Shown one piece after another: positions 1-5,724 of a DNA stretch of 8,930 nucleotides. Location: contig URIE01000079.1 of assembly GCA_900547805.1 (NCBI GenBank), positions 1 to 8,930 of the forward strand, in the 5' to 3' direction. The position numbers and the translations under genes are program-made. Origin of the DNA: an uncultured Collinsella sp. Its GTDB lineage: Bacteria; Actinomycetota; Coriobacteriia; Coriobacteriales; Coriobacteriaceae. The notes below the pieces were generated by a model that searched no databases, was not told where the DNA came from, and saw nothing but the letters and a program-made list of their open reading frames with translations. Positions within the stretch are counted from its first letter, which is position 1. Every line of letters begins with the position of its first letter.

Positions 1-50
1 CAATCTGTAACATCTGGACCAAGATTTAGCCCGCAACTGTTACAGATTGA
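1..50. repeat. Inverted-repeat element, copy A
   Basis: The arms at 1-12 (CAATCTGTAACA) and 38-49 are perfect reverse complements, 12 bp each, around a 25-nt centre that begins TCTGGACC. The same structure recurs 81 bp downstream. The element may continue left of the window, because the first base is already inside the arm. No ORF uses it. It could be a dispersed intergenic repeat of the REP/MITE kind, a transcription-factor operator, or part of the 3' end of an upstream transcript; there is no T-tract, so a classical terminator is unlikely. Confidence 0.75.
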
Positions 51-81
51 GACTTTGGTCAAAGGGGCTGCTCGTTTGTCT

Positions 82-130
82 AAATCTGTAACATCTGGAC
101 CCAGTTTTGTCCTGTAACTGTTACAGATTG
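82..130. repeat. Inverted-repeat element, copy B
   Basis: This is a second copy, with arms at 83-93 and 119-129 (AATCTGTAACA and its reverse complement, 11 bp). The arm spacing is identical to copy A and the phase is exactly 81 bp. The centre starts with the same TCTGGACC but diverges further in. It also contains a perfect 7-1-7 palindrome, CTGTAAC-T-GTTACAG, at 112-126, which copy A has only in degenerate form. Conserved arms with a drifting centre suggest that the arms are the functional or structural part. Confidence 0.75.
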
Positions 131-184
131 AGATAATGGGTTGAGATGCGTGCAGGCAAAAAGGAATCGCCTCAAAATTCCCCC

Positions 185-213
185 TTGCCCATCCTCGACT
201 GTTTGGTTACTAT
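185..213 (+). promoter_or_regulatory. Probable sigma-70 type promoter of the tRNA-Ser gene
   Basis: A -35-like TTGCCC (185-190) and a -10-like TACTAT (208-213) are separated by exactly 17 bp. The implied start near 220 lies just ahead of the mature tRNA 5' end at 228. Each hexamer matches the consensus at 4 of 6 positions. The location right before a tRNA supports the call. Confidence 0.55.
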
Positions 214-227
214 AGAACGGCTGTTAC

Positions 228-318
228 GGAGAGCTGACCGAGAGGCCGAAGGTGCTCGCCTGCTAAGCGAGTATGCCCCAAAAGGGCATCTGGGGTTCGA
301 ATCCCCAGCTCTCCGCCA
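228..318 (+). tRNA. tRNA-Ser, anticodon GCU
   Basis: The gene folds as a class II tRNA with a long variable arm. The acceptor stem is GGAGAGC (228-234) paired with GCTCTCC (308-314). The anticodon stem CTCGC/GCGAG (255-259/267-271) encloses the loop CTGCTAA, giving anticodon GCT at 262-264, which reads AGC and AGU serine codons. The variable arm is ATGCCC/GGGCAT (273-278/284-289). The T-arm is TGGGG/CCCCA around TTCGAAT (291-307). G315 is the discriminator base and CCA (316-318) is encoded. The long variable arm and the anticodon both agree with serine. A promoter lies upstream and an intrinsic terminator begins 15 nt downstream, so it appears to be a single-gene transcript. Confidence 0.96.
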
Positions 319-332
319 GTTTAACTTTAAAG

Positions 333-358
333 AAGGGTTCCATTTGGGGCCCTTTTTT
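333..358 (+). terminator. Rho-independent terminator of tRNA-Ser
   Basis: The stem AAGGGTTCC (333-341) pairs with GGGGCCCTT (346-354), using two G-U pairs, around the 4-nt loop ATTT. It is followed by a run of T that starts within the stem (353-358). It sits 15 nt after the tRNA CCA end. Confidence 0.8.
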
Positions 359-373
359 AATATCAGCTACGTT

Positions 374-393
374 AGCTGGGGATTCGAACCCCA
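374..393 (-). repeat. Exact inverted 20-bp copy of the tRNA-Ser T-arm
   Basis: Bases 374-393 are the perfect reverse complement of 291-310, which covers the whole T-stem and T-loop plus the first three acceptor bases of the tRNA. Identity stops at both ends, so only the T-arm is copied. It lies between the tRNA terminator and the terminator of the leftward carboxypeptidase gene. It could be a remnant of an integration or rearrangement at the tRNA, or a by-product of duplication. The copy is itself a hairpin (CTGGGG/CCCCAG type) on either strand. Confidence 0.85.
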
Positions 394-426
394 AAAAGGG
401 AGGCGTCCTTTCGGACACCTCCTTTC
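393..426 (-). terminator. Intrinsic terminator of the carboxypeptidase gene
   Basis: Read on the minus strand, the stem GGAGGTGTCC pairs with GGACGCCTCC (10 bp, one G-U pair) around a GAAA tetraloop, followed by a CTTTTT tract (plus-strand 393-397 is AAAAA). It begins about 25 nt after the stop codon of the minus-strand gene at 451. On the plus strand only three T follow the stem, so termination in that direction would be weak. Confidence 0.85.
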
Positions 427-450
427 AGCGAGCGTTTCGTTTCTCTGGCC

Positions 451-1860
451 CTACACCTCGGGCGCCTTGGCCACGGTTTCGCTTTCGGCCGTGAGCGGGC
501 GGTTGTCGATGCGGCGGCCCAGACGGTCGAGCTTCACAAGCAGCCACTCAATGGGATTCGGCCCCGAGCCTTCCTCGTCTGCAACCAAATCCATGACGGC
601 GATCTTGGTGCCGTCCTGCTTGAGCGTGATGCTGCCTACCTTGTCACCCACGTGCACTGTGCCCGAAAGGTCGTCGTAGGTAACCTTCTCGGTCACCTCT
701 CCGGCAAGTGAAAAGACGGTCGCCTGCGCCGTGGGGTCGGCAAGCGTGGCGTCGATGGTCTTATCCGTCCAGTCGGTCTGGCTAATGCGTGCCATGAGCG
801 GGTTGCCGTTGGCGGTCTTTTCCTGCGTGTTGGCGATCACGACCGTTACCTTGTGGCCGTAGTACCAGTTGGCAAGGGCGGCGGTATCGGTAAAGCGCTG
901 GTCGGTGGTGGTGGAGTTCAAAACGACGGTGTAGACCTCGTCCCCGTCGCGGTTGTAAGCGCCCGCGAAGCAATAGCCGGCATCGTCGGTCGTGCCGGTC
1001 TTGCCGCCGATGTTGCCATCCTGGCCCAGCAGATAGTTGTGCGTGTCCATGGAATGCGAATGGTCGGAGCCGTCGGCACCGGTGACCTCAATCCAGGAAT
1101 CCTCGCTCGCTACGACCTCACGGATCGTGTCGTTCTTCATAGCTTCCTGCACCATCAGCGCCACGTCGTGTGCAGTCGAGTGCATGTCGCCAGCCCACTC
1201 ATCAAAGTCCAAACCATGCGGGTTCTCAAAGACCGTGCCGGTGCAGCCGAGCTTCTTGGCGCGCTCGTTCATGGCCTTAACGAACGTCGCCTCGGCGTCC
1301 TTGGTCTTGGGGTCGATCTTTTTGCCCACGTACTCGGCAAGCACGATGGCGGCGTCGTTGCCCGAGGGAATCATCAATCCGCGCAGGGCCTGCTCCACGG
1401 TGAGCTGGTCGCCTTCGAGCAAGCCGGCAGTCGAGTTGCCTACGGTGGCCGCGGCGTTGCTCACCGTCACCTTCTCGTCCATCTTGCAGTTCTCGACGGT
1501 CAGGATTGCAGTCATTACCTTGGTGATCGAGGCGATCTTGACCTGTTTGTCGGCATTGCGGGCATAGTAGACGGTGCCGTCTTTGCCCATGACGAGGGCA
1601 TTGGTCGCATCGATATCGGGTAGGTTCTCTGCCGTGATGCCGCGCGCGTCGGCGGTTTTGCCGCGCACGTTGTCGGTCGTGAGCACTTGGGCGCCGGCAA
1701 CGGTGGGTACGCCAATAGCAAGGGCGATGGCACAGGCAAAGCCGGCGGCCAGCTTGGTGGAACGCTTTGCAAAAGAGGTGAGTGACTTCACAGATTTCGC
1801 TTTCGACGGGATGGTCTCTTCTGGCTCTAGAGTATATCGTTTGGCGGTGATAGCGGTCAT
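451..1860 (-). CDS. Serine D-Ala-D-Ala carboxypeptidase (peptidase S11, PBP5/DacA-like), secreted
   Basis: This 469-aa protein belongs to the low-molecular-weight penicillin-binding proteins, which remove the terminal D-Ala from peptidoglycan pentapeptides outside the membrane and limit cross-linking. The three active-site motifs are present in order: S111-I-T-K114 (nucleophile and base), S166-G-N168, and K287-T-G289. A signal peptide is visible, with a basic stretch to about residue 36, a hydrophobic core at about 37-50 and a likely cut after VAGA near 57. The C-terminal region (about 380-425) resembles the beta-rich PBP5 domain, and residues 437-453 can form an amphipathic helix that would tether it to the membrane as in PBP5. 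The start is uncertain: the ATG at 1860 has no clear ribosome binding site and gives an unusually long n-region. GTG at codon 23 is an alternative, though it also has only a weak site. The gene diverges from a VanRS-like regulator pair, which suggests control by wall stress. Family assignment is firm; the exact paralogue is not. Confidence 0.93.
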   Translation of the reverse strand: MTAITAKRYTLEPEETIPSKAKSVKSLTSFAKRSTKLAAGFACAIALAIGVPTVAGAQVLTTDNVRGKTADARGITAENLPDIDATNALVMGKDGTVYYARNADKQVKIASITKVMTAILTVENCKMDEKVTVSNAAATVGNSTAGLLEGDQLTVEQALRGLMIPSGNDAAIVLAEYVGKKIDPKTKDAEATFVKAMNERAKKLGCTGTVFENPHGLDFDEWAGDMHSTAHDVALMVQEAMKNDTIREVVASEDSWIEVTGADGSDHSHSMDTHNYLLGQDGNIGGKTGTTDDAGYCFAGAYNRDGDEVYTVVLNSTTTDQRFTDTAALANWYYGHKVTVVIANTQEKTANGNPLMARISQTDWTDKTIDATLADPTAQATVFSLAGEVTEKVTYDDLSGTVHVGDKVGSITLKQDGTKIAVMDLVADEEGSGPNPIEWLLVKLDRLGRRIDNRPLTAESETVAKAPEV

Positions 1861-1908
1861 CGCGTGCGTACGCGGGCTGCGTCTGCGCCCGAACGGACAT
1901 GTTGGTGC

Positions 1909-1968
1909 TTAAGGTCGACTTAATCGCCCGCGCTTGTTGTGTGTGCCGAGCGTCCCCTCGGGCATAAT
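1909..1968. promoter_or_regulatory. Divergent control region between carboxypeptidase and VanR-like regulator
   Basis: The 128-bp gap between the divergent genes contains two small dyads: TTAAG-N5-CTTAA (1909-1923) and CCGAG-N6-CTCGG (1946-1961). The second ends one base before a -10-like CATAAT (1963-1968) for the rightward gene. No convincing -35 sits at 17 bp; TTGTGT at 1937-1942 is 20 bp away. The dyads could be binding sites for the adjacent response regulator, acting on both genes, but that is inference from position only. I could not pick a promoter for the leftward gene. Confidence 0.35.
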
Positions 1969-1988
1969 GGAGCGCGAGAGGAGCACGC

Positions 1989-2684
1989 ATGAACGAGCGC
2001 ATTTTGGTGGTCGACGATGAGAAGGCCATCGCCGACCTGGTTGGCATCTACCTTACAAAAGAGGGCTTTGATGTTCAGATCGCCTACAGCGGAGCCGATG
2101 CGGCCAAGGCGATCTTGGAGCAAGAGTTTGATCTGGCGCTGTTAGATGTCATGCTGCCCGATATCGATGGCTTTGAGCTGCTCCGTACCATCCGTGCCAG
2201 CCATACCTATCCCGTGATTATGCTGACGGCGCGCGATGCCCAGCAAGACAAGATTGAGGGACTTTCGCTCGGCGCGGACGATTACGTCGTCAAACCGTTT
2301 CGCCCACTGGAGCTGATCGCGCGTGTGCGTGCTCAGCTACGCCGTTACACCAGCTACGGCAGCCGTGCGCAAGCGATCGAGTCCCCGCTTATTCAGCTCG
2401 ACGGTCTCGAGATCAACCGTGACGCCCGCGCCGTGGCGGTAGACGGCGCGCCGGTACGCCTCACGCCTATTGAGTATTCCATCTTGCTGTATTTGGCTGA
2501 GCATCGTGGCAGCGTGGTGGCGGTCGAGGACCTGTTCCGGGCGGTGTGGAATGAGGACTTTATGCCCGGCTCCAACAACACGGTGATGGTGCACATTCGC
2601 CATCTGCGCGAAAAGATCGGCGACGATGCTCAAAAGCCGCGCTTTATCAAGAACGTCTGGGGCGTCGGCTACATCATCGAATAA
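1989..2684 (+). CDS. VanR-like response regulator, OmpR/PhoB family
   Basis: This 231-aa protein is a DNA-binding response regulator. The receiver domain (about 1-115) has the acidic pair D9/D10, the phosphoacceptor D53 in LLDVMLPDIDG, T80 and K102 in the KPF motif. The winged-helix domain (about 133-231) has the usual LTPIEY, recognition-helix (TVMVHIRHLREKI) and VWGVGY segments. The length is normal for the family. The N-terminus MNERILVVDDEKAIADLV closely resembles VanR-type regulators of glycopeptide-resistance loci, and the partner kinase is VanS-like. The start at 1989 follows a strong GAGAGGAG site (1976-1983) with 5 nt spacing. It is co-directional with the kinase gene, 26 nt away. 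Likely targets are itself and the divergent carboxypeptidase gene (inference). No VanH, VanA/B-type ligase or VanX is present, so this is not by itself a resistance cluster. Confidence 0.93.
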   Translation: MNERILVVDDEKAIADLVGIYLTKEGFDVQIAYSGADAAKAILEQEFDLALLDVMLPDIDGFELLRTIRASHTYPVIMLTARDAQQDKIEGLSLGADDYVVKPFRPLELIARVRAQLRRYTSYGSRAQAIESPLIQLDGLEINRDARAVAVDGAPVRLTPIEYSILLYLAEHRGSVVAVEDLFRAVWNEDFMPGSNNTVMVHIRHLREKIGDDAQKPRFIKNVWGVGYIIE

Positions 2685-2710
2685 AGCCTTTGTTTGTGAG
2701 GAAAACGGAT

Positions 2711-3949
2711 ATGACAAATAGCAACGGGCAGGCGTTTGAGGTGCCCGATCGACTTTTTGAGCATGTAAGGTCGGTTGTCGACAATCGCGCGCTCGCGACG
2801 GTGCTGCTCTTTTTGCTGAGCCTGCTGCTGATCGGCATTGACAACATCGTCGGCATCCTGGCGGTGCTGCTCATCGGCTTTTTACTGATCGATCGCTTTG
2901 AAATCGTACGCCGTTGCGTGGTGATTGGCGGGGCCGCATGGGCTATTACGTTGGCGATCGGTGCCATGGCGCTCGGCGGCATCGAGGGGCCGGTGCTGTT
3001 CGACGCTGCCTTTGTGTTCAATATGCTCGGCTTTGTCTTGGCGCTTGCCGTGTGTGTTCTGTTCTTTTGCGGTCGCGCGCTGTACTACCAGGGCTATGAG
3101 CAGGGGGAACAGCATGCCGACCGCGTGCTTGCCGCCCGTATCCAGGATCGCCTGATCGATCACCCCGACGCGTGGGACAACATCGACGGTGACTTTCTTG
3201 AGGTCGAGGGCGCACTCAACAGCGTGCGCGATAGCGAGCACAAGGTCCAGCAGGCTTTGCGCGATGAGTCGCATCGTAAGGACGATCTAGTCACTTACCT
3301 TGCCCATGACTTGCGCACCCCGCTCGCCAGCGTGGTGGGCTATCTTTCGCTGTTGCAGGAGGCACCCGATCTGCCGGTTGAGCAGCGTGCTCGATTTACG
3401 GGTGTGGCGCTCGACAAGGCGCATCGGCTCGATGCGCTCATTGAGGAGTTCTTCGACATCACGCGCTTCGACTTTCACGACATCGTGCTCACGCGTGGTT
3501 ACGTTGACTTGGGATTGTTGCTGGCACAGGTGGCCGACGAGTTCTATCCCATCCTCAACGAGCAGTATAAGGAGGCCCAAGTTGATGTGTGCGAGGACCT
3601 GACGGTGCTCGTGGATGGCGACAAGATGGCCCGCGTCTTCAACAACATTATGAAAAACGCCGTCGCCTATAGCTACGAAGGCTCGACGATCACGATTGAG
3701 GCGAGGCGCATGGATGATGGCGGCGTGCGGGTGCGTTTTATCAACCAGGGCGATCCGATTCCGGCGGCAAAGCTCAAGGTGATCTTTGAGAAATTTTACC
3801 GTCTGGATGCGGCTCGTGCGACCAATCGTGGCGGTGCCGGTCTGGGCCTTGCCATTGCCAAGGAGATTGTCGCGGCGCACGGCGGCGCCGTTGCGTGCGA
3901 ATCGACGCCCGAGCACACGGTATTCACCATCGAGTTGCCCGCCGCATAG
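2711..3949 (+). CDS. VanS-like sensor histidine kinase
   Basis: This is a 412-aa membrane kinase that should phosphorylate the regulator encoded just upstream. Four hydrophobic segments (about 28-43, 45-62, 69-88 and 97-120) are joined by very short loops, so there is no sizeable extracellular sensor domain; sensing would be within the membrane or through a partner. The dimerisation domain carries the H-box YLAHDLRTPLASV with H199. The ATPase domain shows the N-box (N312 and N316 in FNNIMKNAVAYS), the F-box FEKFYRLD (359-366) and the G2 box GGAGLGLAIAK (374-384). The G1 position reads N-Q-G instead of D-x-G, a substitution that I recall VanS proteins sharing. The stretch YLSLLQEAPDLPVEQ and the following EEFFDITRF also resemble VanS. 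ATG 2711 was chosen because GAGGA lies about 7 nt upstream; a TTG at 2690 would add seven residues without a good site. Confidence 0.9.
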   Translation: MTNSNGQAFEVPDRLFEHVRSVVDNRALATVLLFLLSLLLIGIDNIVGILAVLLIGFLLIDRFEIVRRCVVIGGAAWAITLAIGAMALGGIEGPVLFDAAFVFNMLGFVLALAVCVLFFCGRALYYQGYEQGEQHADRVLAARIQDRLIDHPDAWDNIDGDFLEVEGALNSVRDSEHKVQQALRDESHRKDDLVTYLAHDLRTPLASVVGYLSLLQEAPDLPVEQRARFTGVALDKAHRLDALIEEFFDITRFDFHDIVLTRGYVDLGLLLAQVADEFYPILNEQYKEAQVDVCEDLTVLVDGDKMARVFNNIMKNAVAYSYEGSTITIEARRMDDGGVRVRFINQGDPIPAAKLKVIFEKFYRLDAARATNRGGAGLGLAIAKEIVAAHGGAVACESTPEHTVFTIELPAA

Positions 3950-3959
3950 CCAGGCTGCC

Positions 3960-4013
3960 CTTACAAACACTTGACAATGCGCTCACGTGCGTATGAGCCG
4001 CAATTCCTACTAT
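3960..4013 (+). promoter_or_regulatory. Pho-box-like tandem repeat and -10 ahead of pstB
   Basis: Hexamers CTTACA (3960-3965), TTGACA (3971-3976) and CTCACG (3982-3987) are spaced exactly 11 bp apart, with a weaker fourth unit at 3993-3998. A -10-like TACTAT follows at 4008-4013. PhoB/PhoP-type regulators bind direct repeats with an 11-bp period, and the Bacillus PhoP repeat is TT(A/C/T)ACA. TTGACA alone would make a perfect -35, but nothing -10-like sits 17 bp downstream (TATGAG is at 15), which favours the activator-box reading. The PhoB/PhoR-like pair lies right downstream. The match is by eye and the repeats are imperfect. Confidence 0.45.
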
Positions 4014-4038
4014 CGATACTGCTGAATTGATATCGATA
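4011..4038. repeat. Two TATCGATA palindromes 20 bp apart
   Basis: The 8-bp perfect palindrome TATCGATA occurs at 4011-4018 and again at 4031-4038, with centres 20 bp (about two helical turns) apart, immediately upstream of the pstB ribosome binding site. The first overlaps the TACTAT -10 candidate. The nine bases TACTATCGA recur at 4929-4937 ahead of the next regulator gene. The arrangement fits a dimeric operator downstream of the promoter, but no known binding protein is assigned. Confidence 0.4.
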
Positions 4039-4052
4039 TGGAGGTATGCGGT

Positions 4053-4928
4053 ATGACGGCTGCTGCGGCTGTGGAGCCCACGGAGCTTGAAGAACTCATG
4101 GAAGCGCAGGCCGAGGCCGCGCATGAGCGCGAGGTTGGGGATGCGACTCGCCCCACGGCAGAGGACCTTGCCGCCTCGCCGACGCGCATCGATGTTGAGG
4201 GCCTCGACCTGTTCTATGGCGACCATCATGCGCTCAAGGACGTGAACATCAAAATCCGCGACAAGCAGATCACCTCGTTCATCGGGCCTTCGGGCTGCGG
4301 AAAGTCCACGCTGCTGCGCTGCTTTAACCGCATGAACGATGGCATCAAGGATTGCCGCATCGAGGGCAAGATTGCGCTCGACGGCCAGAATATCCTAGGC
4401 GATTACGACATCTGCCGCCTACGTCAGCGCGTGGGCATGGTCTTCCAGCGCCCCAACCCGTTTCCCATGAGCATCTACGACAACGTGGCCTATGGTCCGC
4501 GCGGCATGGGCGTGCGCGATCGCGCCGTGCTCGATGAGCTTGTCGAGGACTCCCTGCGCCGCGCCGCATTGTGGGACGAGGTCAAGGATAAGCTCAAGGA
4601 GTCGGGCCTGGGTCTTTCGGGCGGGCAGCAGCAGCGCCTGTGTATCGCCCGTGCTCTGGCCGTGCAGCCCGACATTCTGCTGATGGACGAGCCCACGAGC
4701 GCCCTCGATCCCGTGTCGACGCTGGTGGTCGAGCAGCTGGCCTGCGAGCTCAAGGAGACGTGCACGTTGGTGGTCGTTACACACAACATGCAGCAGGCCG
4801 CGCGTATTTCCGATTCGGTTGCGTTCTTCTTGTTGGGCGAGCTGGTGGAGCACGCGCCCACCGCGCAGCTCTTTAAGAATCCGACCGATCCGCGCACGGC
4901 GGATTATTTGACGGGCCGTTTTGGCTGA
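4053..4928 (+). CDS. pstB: Phosphate ABC transporter ATP-binding protein PstB
   Basis: This 291-aa cytoplasmic ATPase powers high-affinity phosphate uptake with the PstC/PstA permease and, in known systems, helps relay phosphate status to PhoR through PhoU. All ABC motifs are intact: Walker A GPSGCGKST (78-86), Q-loop VFQRPNPFPMSIYDN, signature LSGGQQQR (188-195), Walker B ILLMDEP (208-214) and switch H244 in VTHNM. The FNRMND and PNPFPMSIYDNV stretches are typical of PstB rather than other importers. About 43 N-terminal residues, rich in Glu and Ala, precede the usual PstB core and make it longer than the roughly 257-aa E. coli protein. ATG 4053 has GGAGG (4040-4044) 8 nt upstream; ATG 4038 would place that site inside the gene. 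Oddly, no pstS, pstC, pstA or phoU is in the window: a sensor kinase gene lies upstream and a response regulator gene 64 nt downstream. Confidence 0.95.
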   Translation: MTAAAAVEPTELEELMEAQAEAAHEREVGDATRPTAEDLAASPTRIDVEGLDLFYGDHHALKDVNIKIRDKQITSFIGPSGCGKSTLLRCFNRMNDGIKDCRIEGKIALDGQNILGDYDICRLRQRVGMVFQRPNPFPMSIYDNVAYGPRGMGVRDRAVLDELVEDSLRRAALWDEVKDKLKESGLGLSGGQQQRLCIARALAVQPDILLMDEPTSALDPVSTLVVEQLACELKETCTLVVVTHNMQQAARISDSVAFFLLGELVEHAPTAQLFKNPTDPRTADYLTGRFG

Positions 4929-4934
4929 TACTAT
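4908..4934 (+). promoter_or_regulatory. Candidate promoter for the PhoB/PhoR-like pair
   Basis: TTGACG (4908-4913, inside the last pstB codons) and TACTAT (4929-4934) are 15 bp apart, shorter than the 17-bp optimum. The second element is part of TACTATCGA, which also occurs in front of pstB. A weaker alternative -10 is TAAGAT at 4957-4962. Read-through from pstB is also possible because no terminator hairpin is visible in the 64-bp gap. Confidence 0.3.
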
Positions 4935-4992
4935 CGAGTGCAGGCGCCTTTAGGGTTAAGATGCGGTCATACCGGCCGCAAAGGGGTTCAAC

Positions 4993-5721
4993 ATGATCTA
5001 CTACGTCGAGGACGACGACAACATCAGGGATTTGACGGTCTATGCTCTGCGCAAGCAGGGAATCGAGGCCGAGGGCTTTTCGTGTGATGGCGAGTTTAAA
5101 GCTGCCGTGGCACGACGGGTGCCCGATGCTGTGCTGCTCGATATCATGCTGCCCGACACCGATGGCTTGGCGATTATGCGTCGTCTGCGTGCCGATCGCC
5201 TGACGGCGACGGTGCCCATCATGATGCTTACCGCCAAGGACACCGAGCTCGACAAGGTGATGGCACTCGATGGCGGTGCCGACGATTACCTGACTAAGCC
5301 GTTTTCGCTCATGGAGCTTGCGAGCCGCTGCCGCGCACTGCTGCGTCGCGGCGGCATGGTCAAGCAGGCGAGCGATGTGCTCAGCGTGGGCGACATCGTG
5401 CTCTCGCCCAGCCATCGCGAGGTGACCGTTGCCGGCGAGCCGCTTAAGCTCACCCTGCGCGAGTTCGACCTGCTCGAGTACCTCATGCGCAAGCCCGGCG
5501 TGGTCTTTACCCGCGAGTCGTTGCTGCAGAGCGTGTGGGGCTGGGACTTCGACGGCGGTTCGCGCACCGTTGACGTGCACGTGCAGACGCTTCGTCAAAA
5601 ACTGGGCGAGCATGCCAGCGCCATCGAGACCGTGCGCGGCGTGGGTTATCGCCTGGCCGAGCCTTCTGCCGGTGATGGTGCCGAAGGCGACGACACCGCG
5701 GCCACCGCATCGGAGGAGTAA
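4993..5721 (+). CDS. PhoB/PhoP-type response regulator, OmpR family
   Basis: This 242-aa response regulator has a receiver domain with acidic residues E6/D7, phosphoacceptor D50 in LLDIMLPDTDG, T80 and K102 in TKPF. The winged-helix DNA-binding domain (about 128-222) shows LTLREFDLLEYL, VWGWDF, RTVDVHVQTLRQKL and VRGVGYRL, the last being the usual wing ending. An acidic, Ala-rich tail of about 20 residues follows the folded domain. The start has AAAGGGG (4980-4986) at 6 nt spacing. It sits between pstB and a PhoR-like kinase gene (3 nt gap), which makes phosphate-starvation control the most likely role. Family membership is certain; the phosphate role is inferred from neighbours, since OmpR-family regulators are hard to tell apart by sequence alone. 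Confidence 0.92.
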   Translation: MIYYVEDDDNIRDLTVYALRKQGIEAEGFSCDGEFKAAVARRVPDAVLLDIMLPDTDGLAIMRRLRADRLTATVPIMMLTAKDTELDKVMALDGGADDYLTKPFSLMELASRCRALLRRGGMVKQASDVLSVGDIVLSPSHREVTVAGEPLKLTLREFDLLEYLMRKPGVVFTRESLLQSVWGWDFDGGSRTVDVHVQTLRQKLGEHASAIETVRGVGYRLAEPSAGDGAEGDDTAATASEE

Positions 5722-5724
5722 CCC

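Noticed and set aside
228..393. Genomic-island attachment site at the tRNA-Ser gene
   Set aside because: The tRNA T-arm repeat is inverted rather than direct, it is only about 83 bp away, and no integrase or island genes lie between or beside the copies.
146..679. Open frame of 177 codons running over the tRNA and the end of the carboxypeptidase gene
   Set aside because: It crosses the tRNA, two terminators and the antisense of a well-supported gene, and its translation resembles no protein family.
853..1623. 256-codon plus-strand open frame
   Set aside because: It is entirely antisense to the carboxypeptidase gene, which carries all three active-site motifs; no signal of its own was seen.
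451..3949. Glycopeptide-resistance (van) gene cluster
   Set aside because: Only VanRS-like regulators and an S11 carboxypeptidase are present. No D-Ala-D-Lac/D-Ser ligase, VanH or VanX/VanY-type metallopeptidase is encoded in the window.
3971..3997. Simple sigma-70 promoter TTGACA with TATGAG ahead of pstB
   Set aside because: The spacing is only 15 bp and the -10 is poor, while TTGACA fits better as one unit of an 11-bp repeat series; kept as a less likely alternative.
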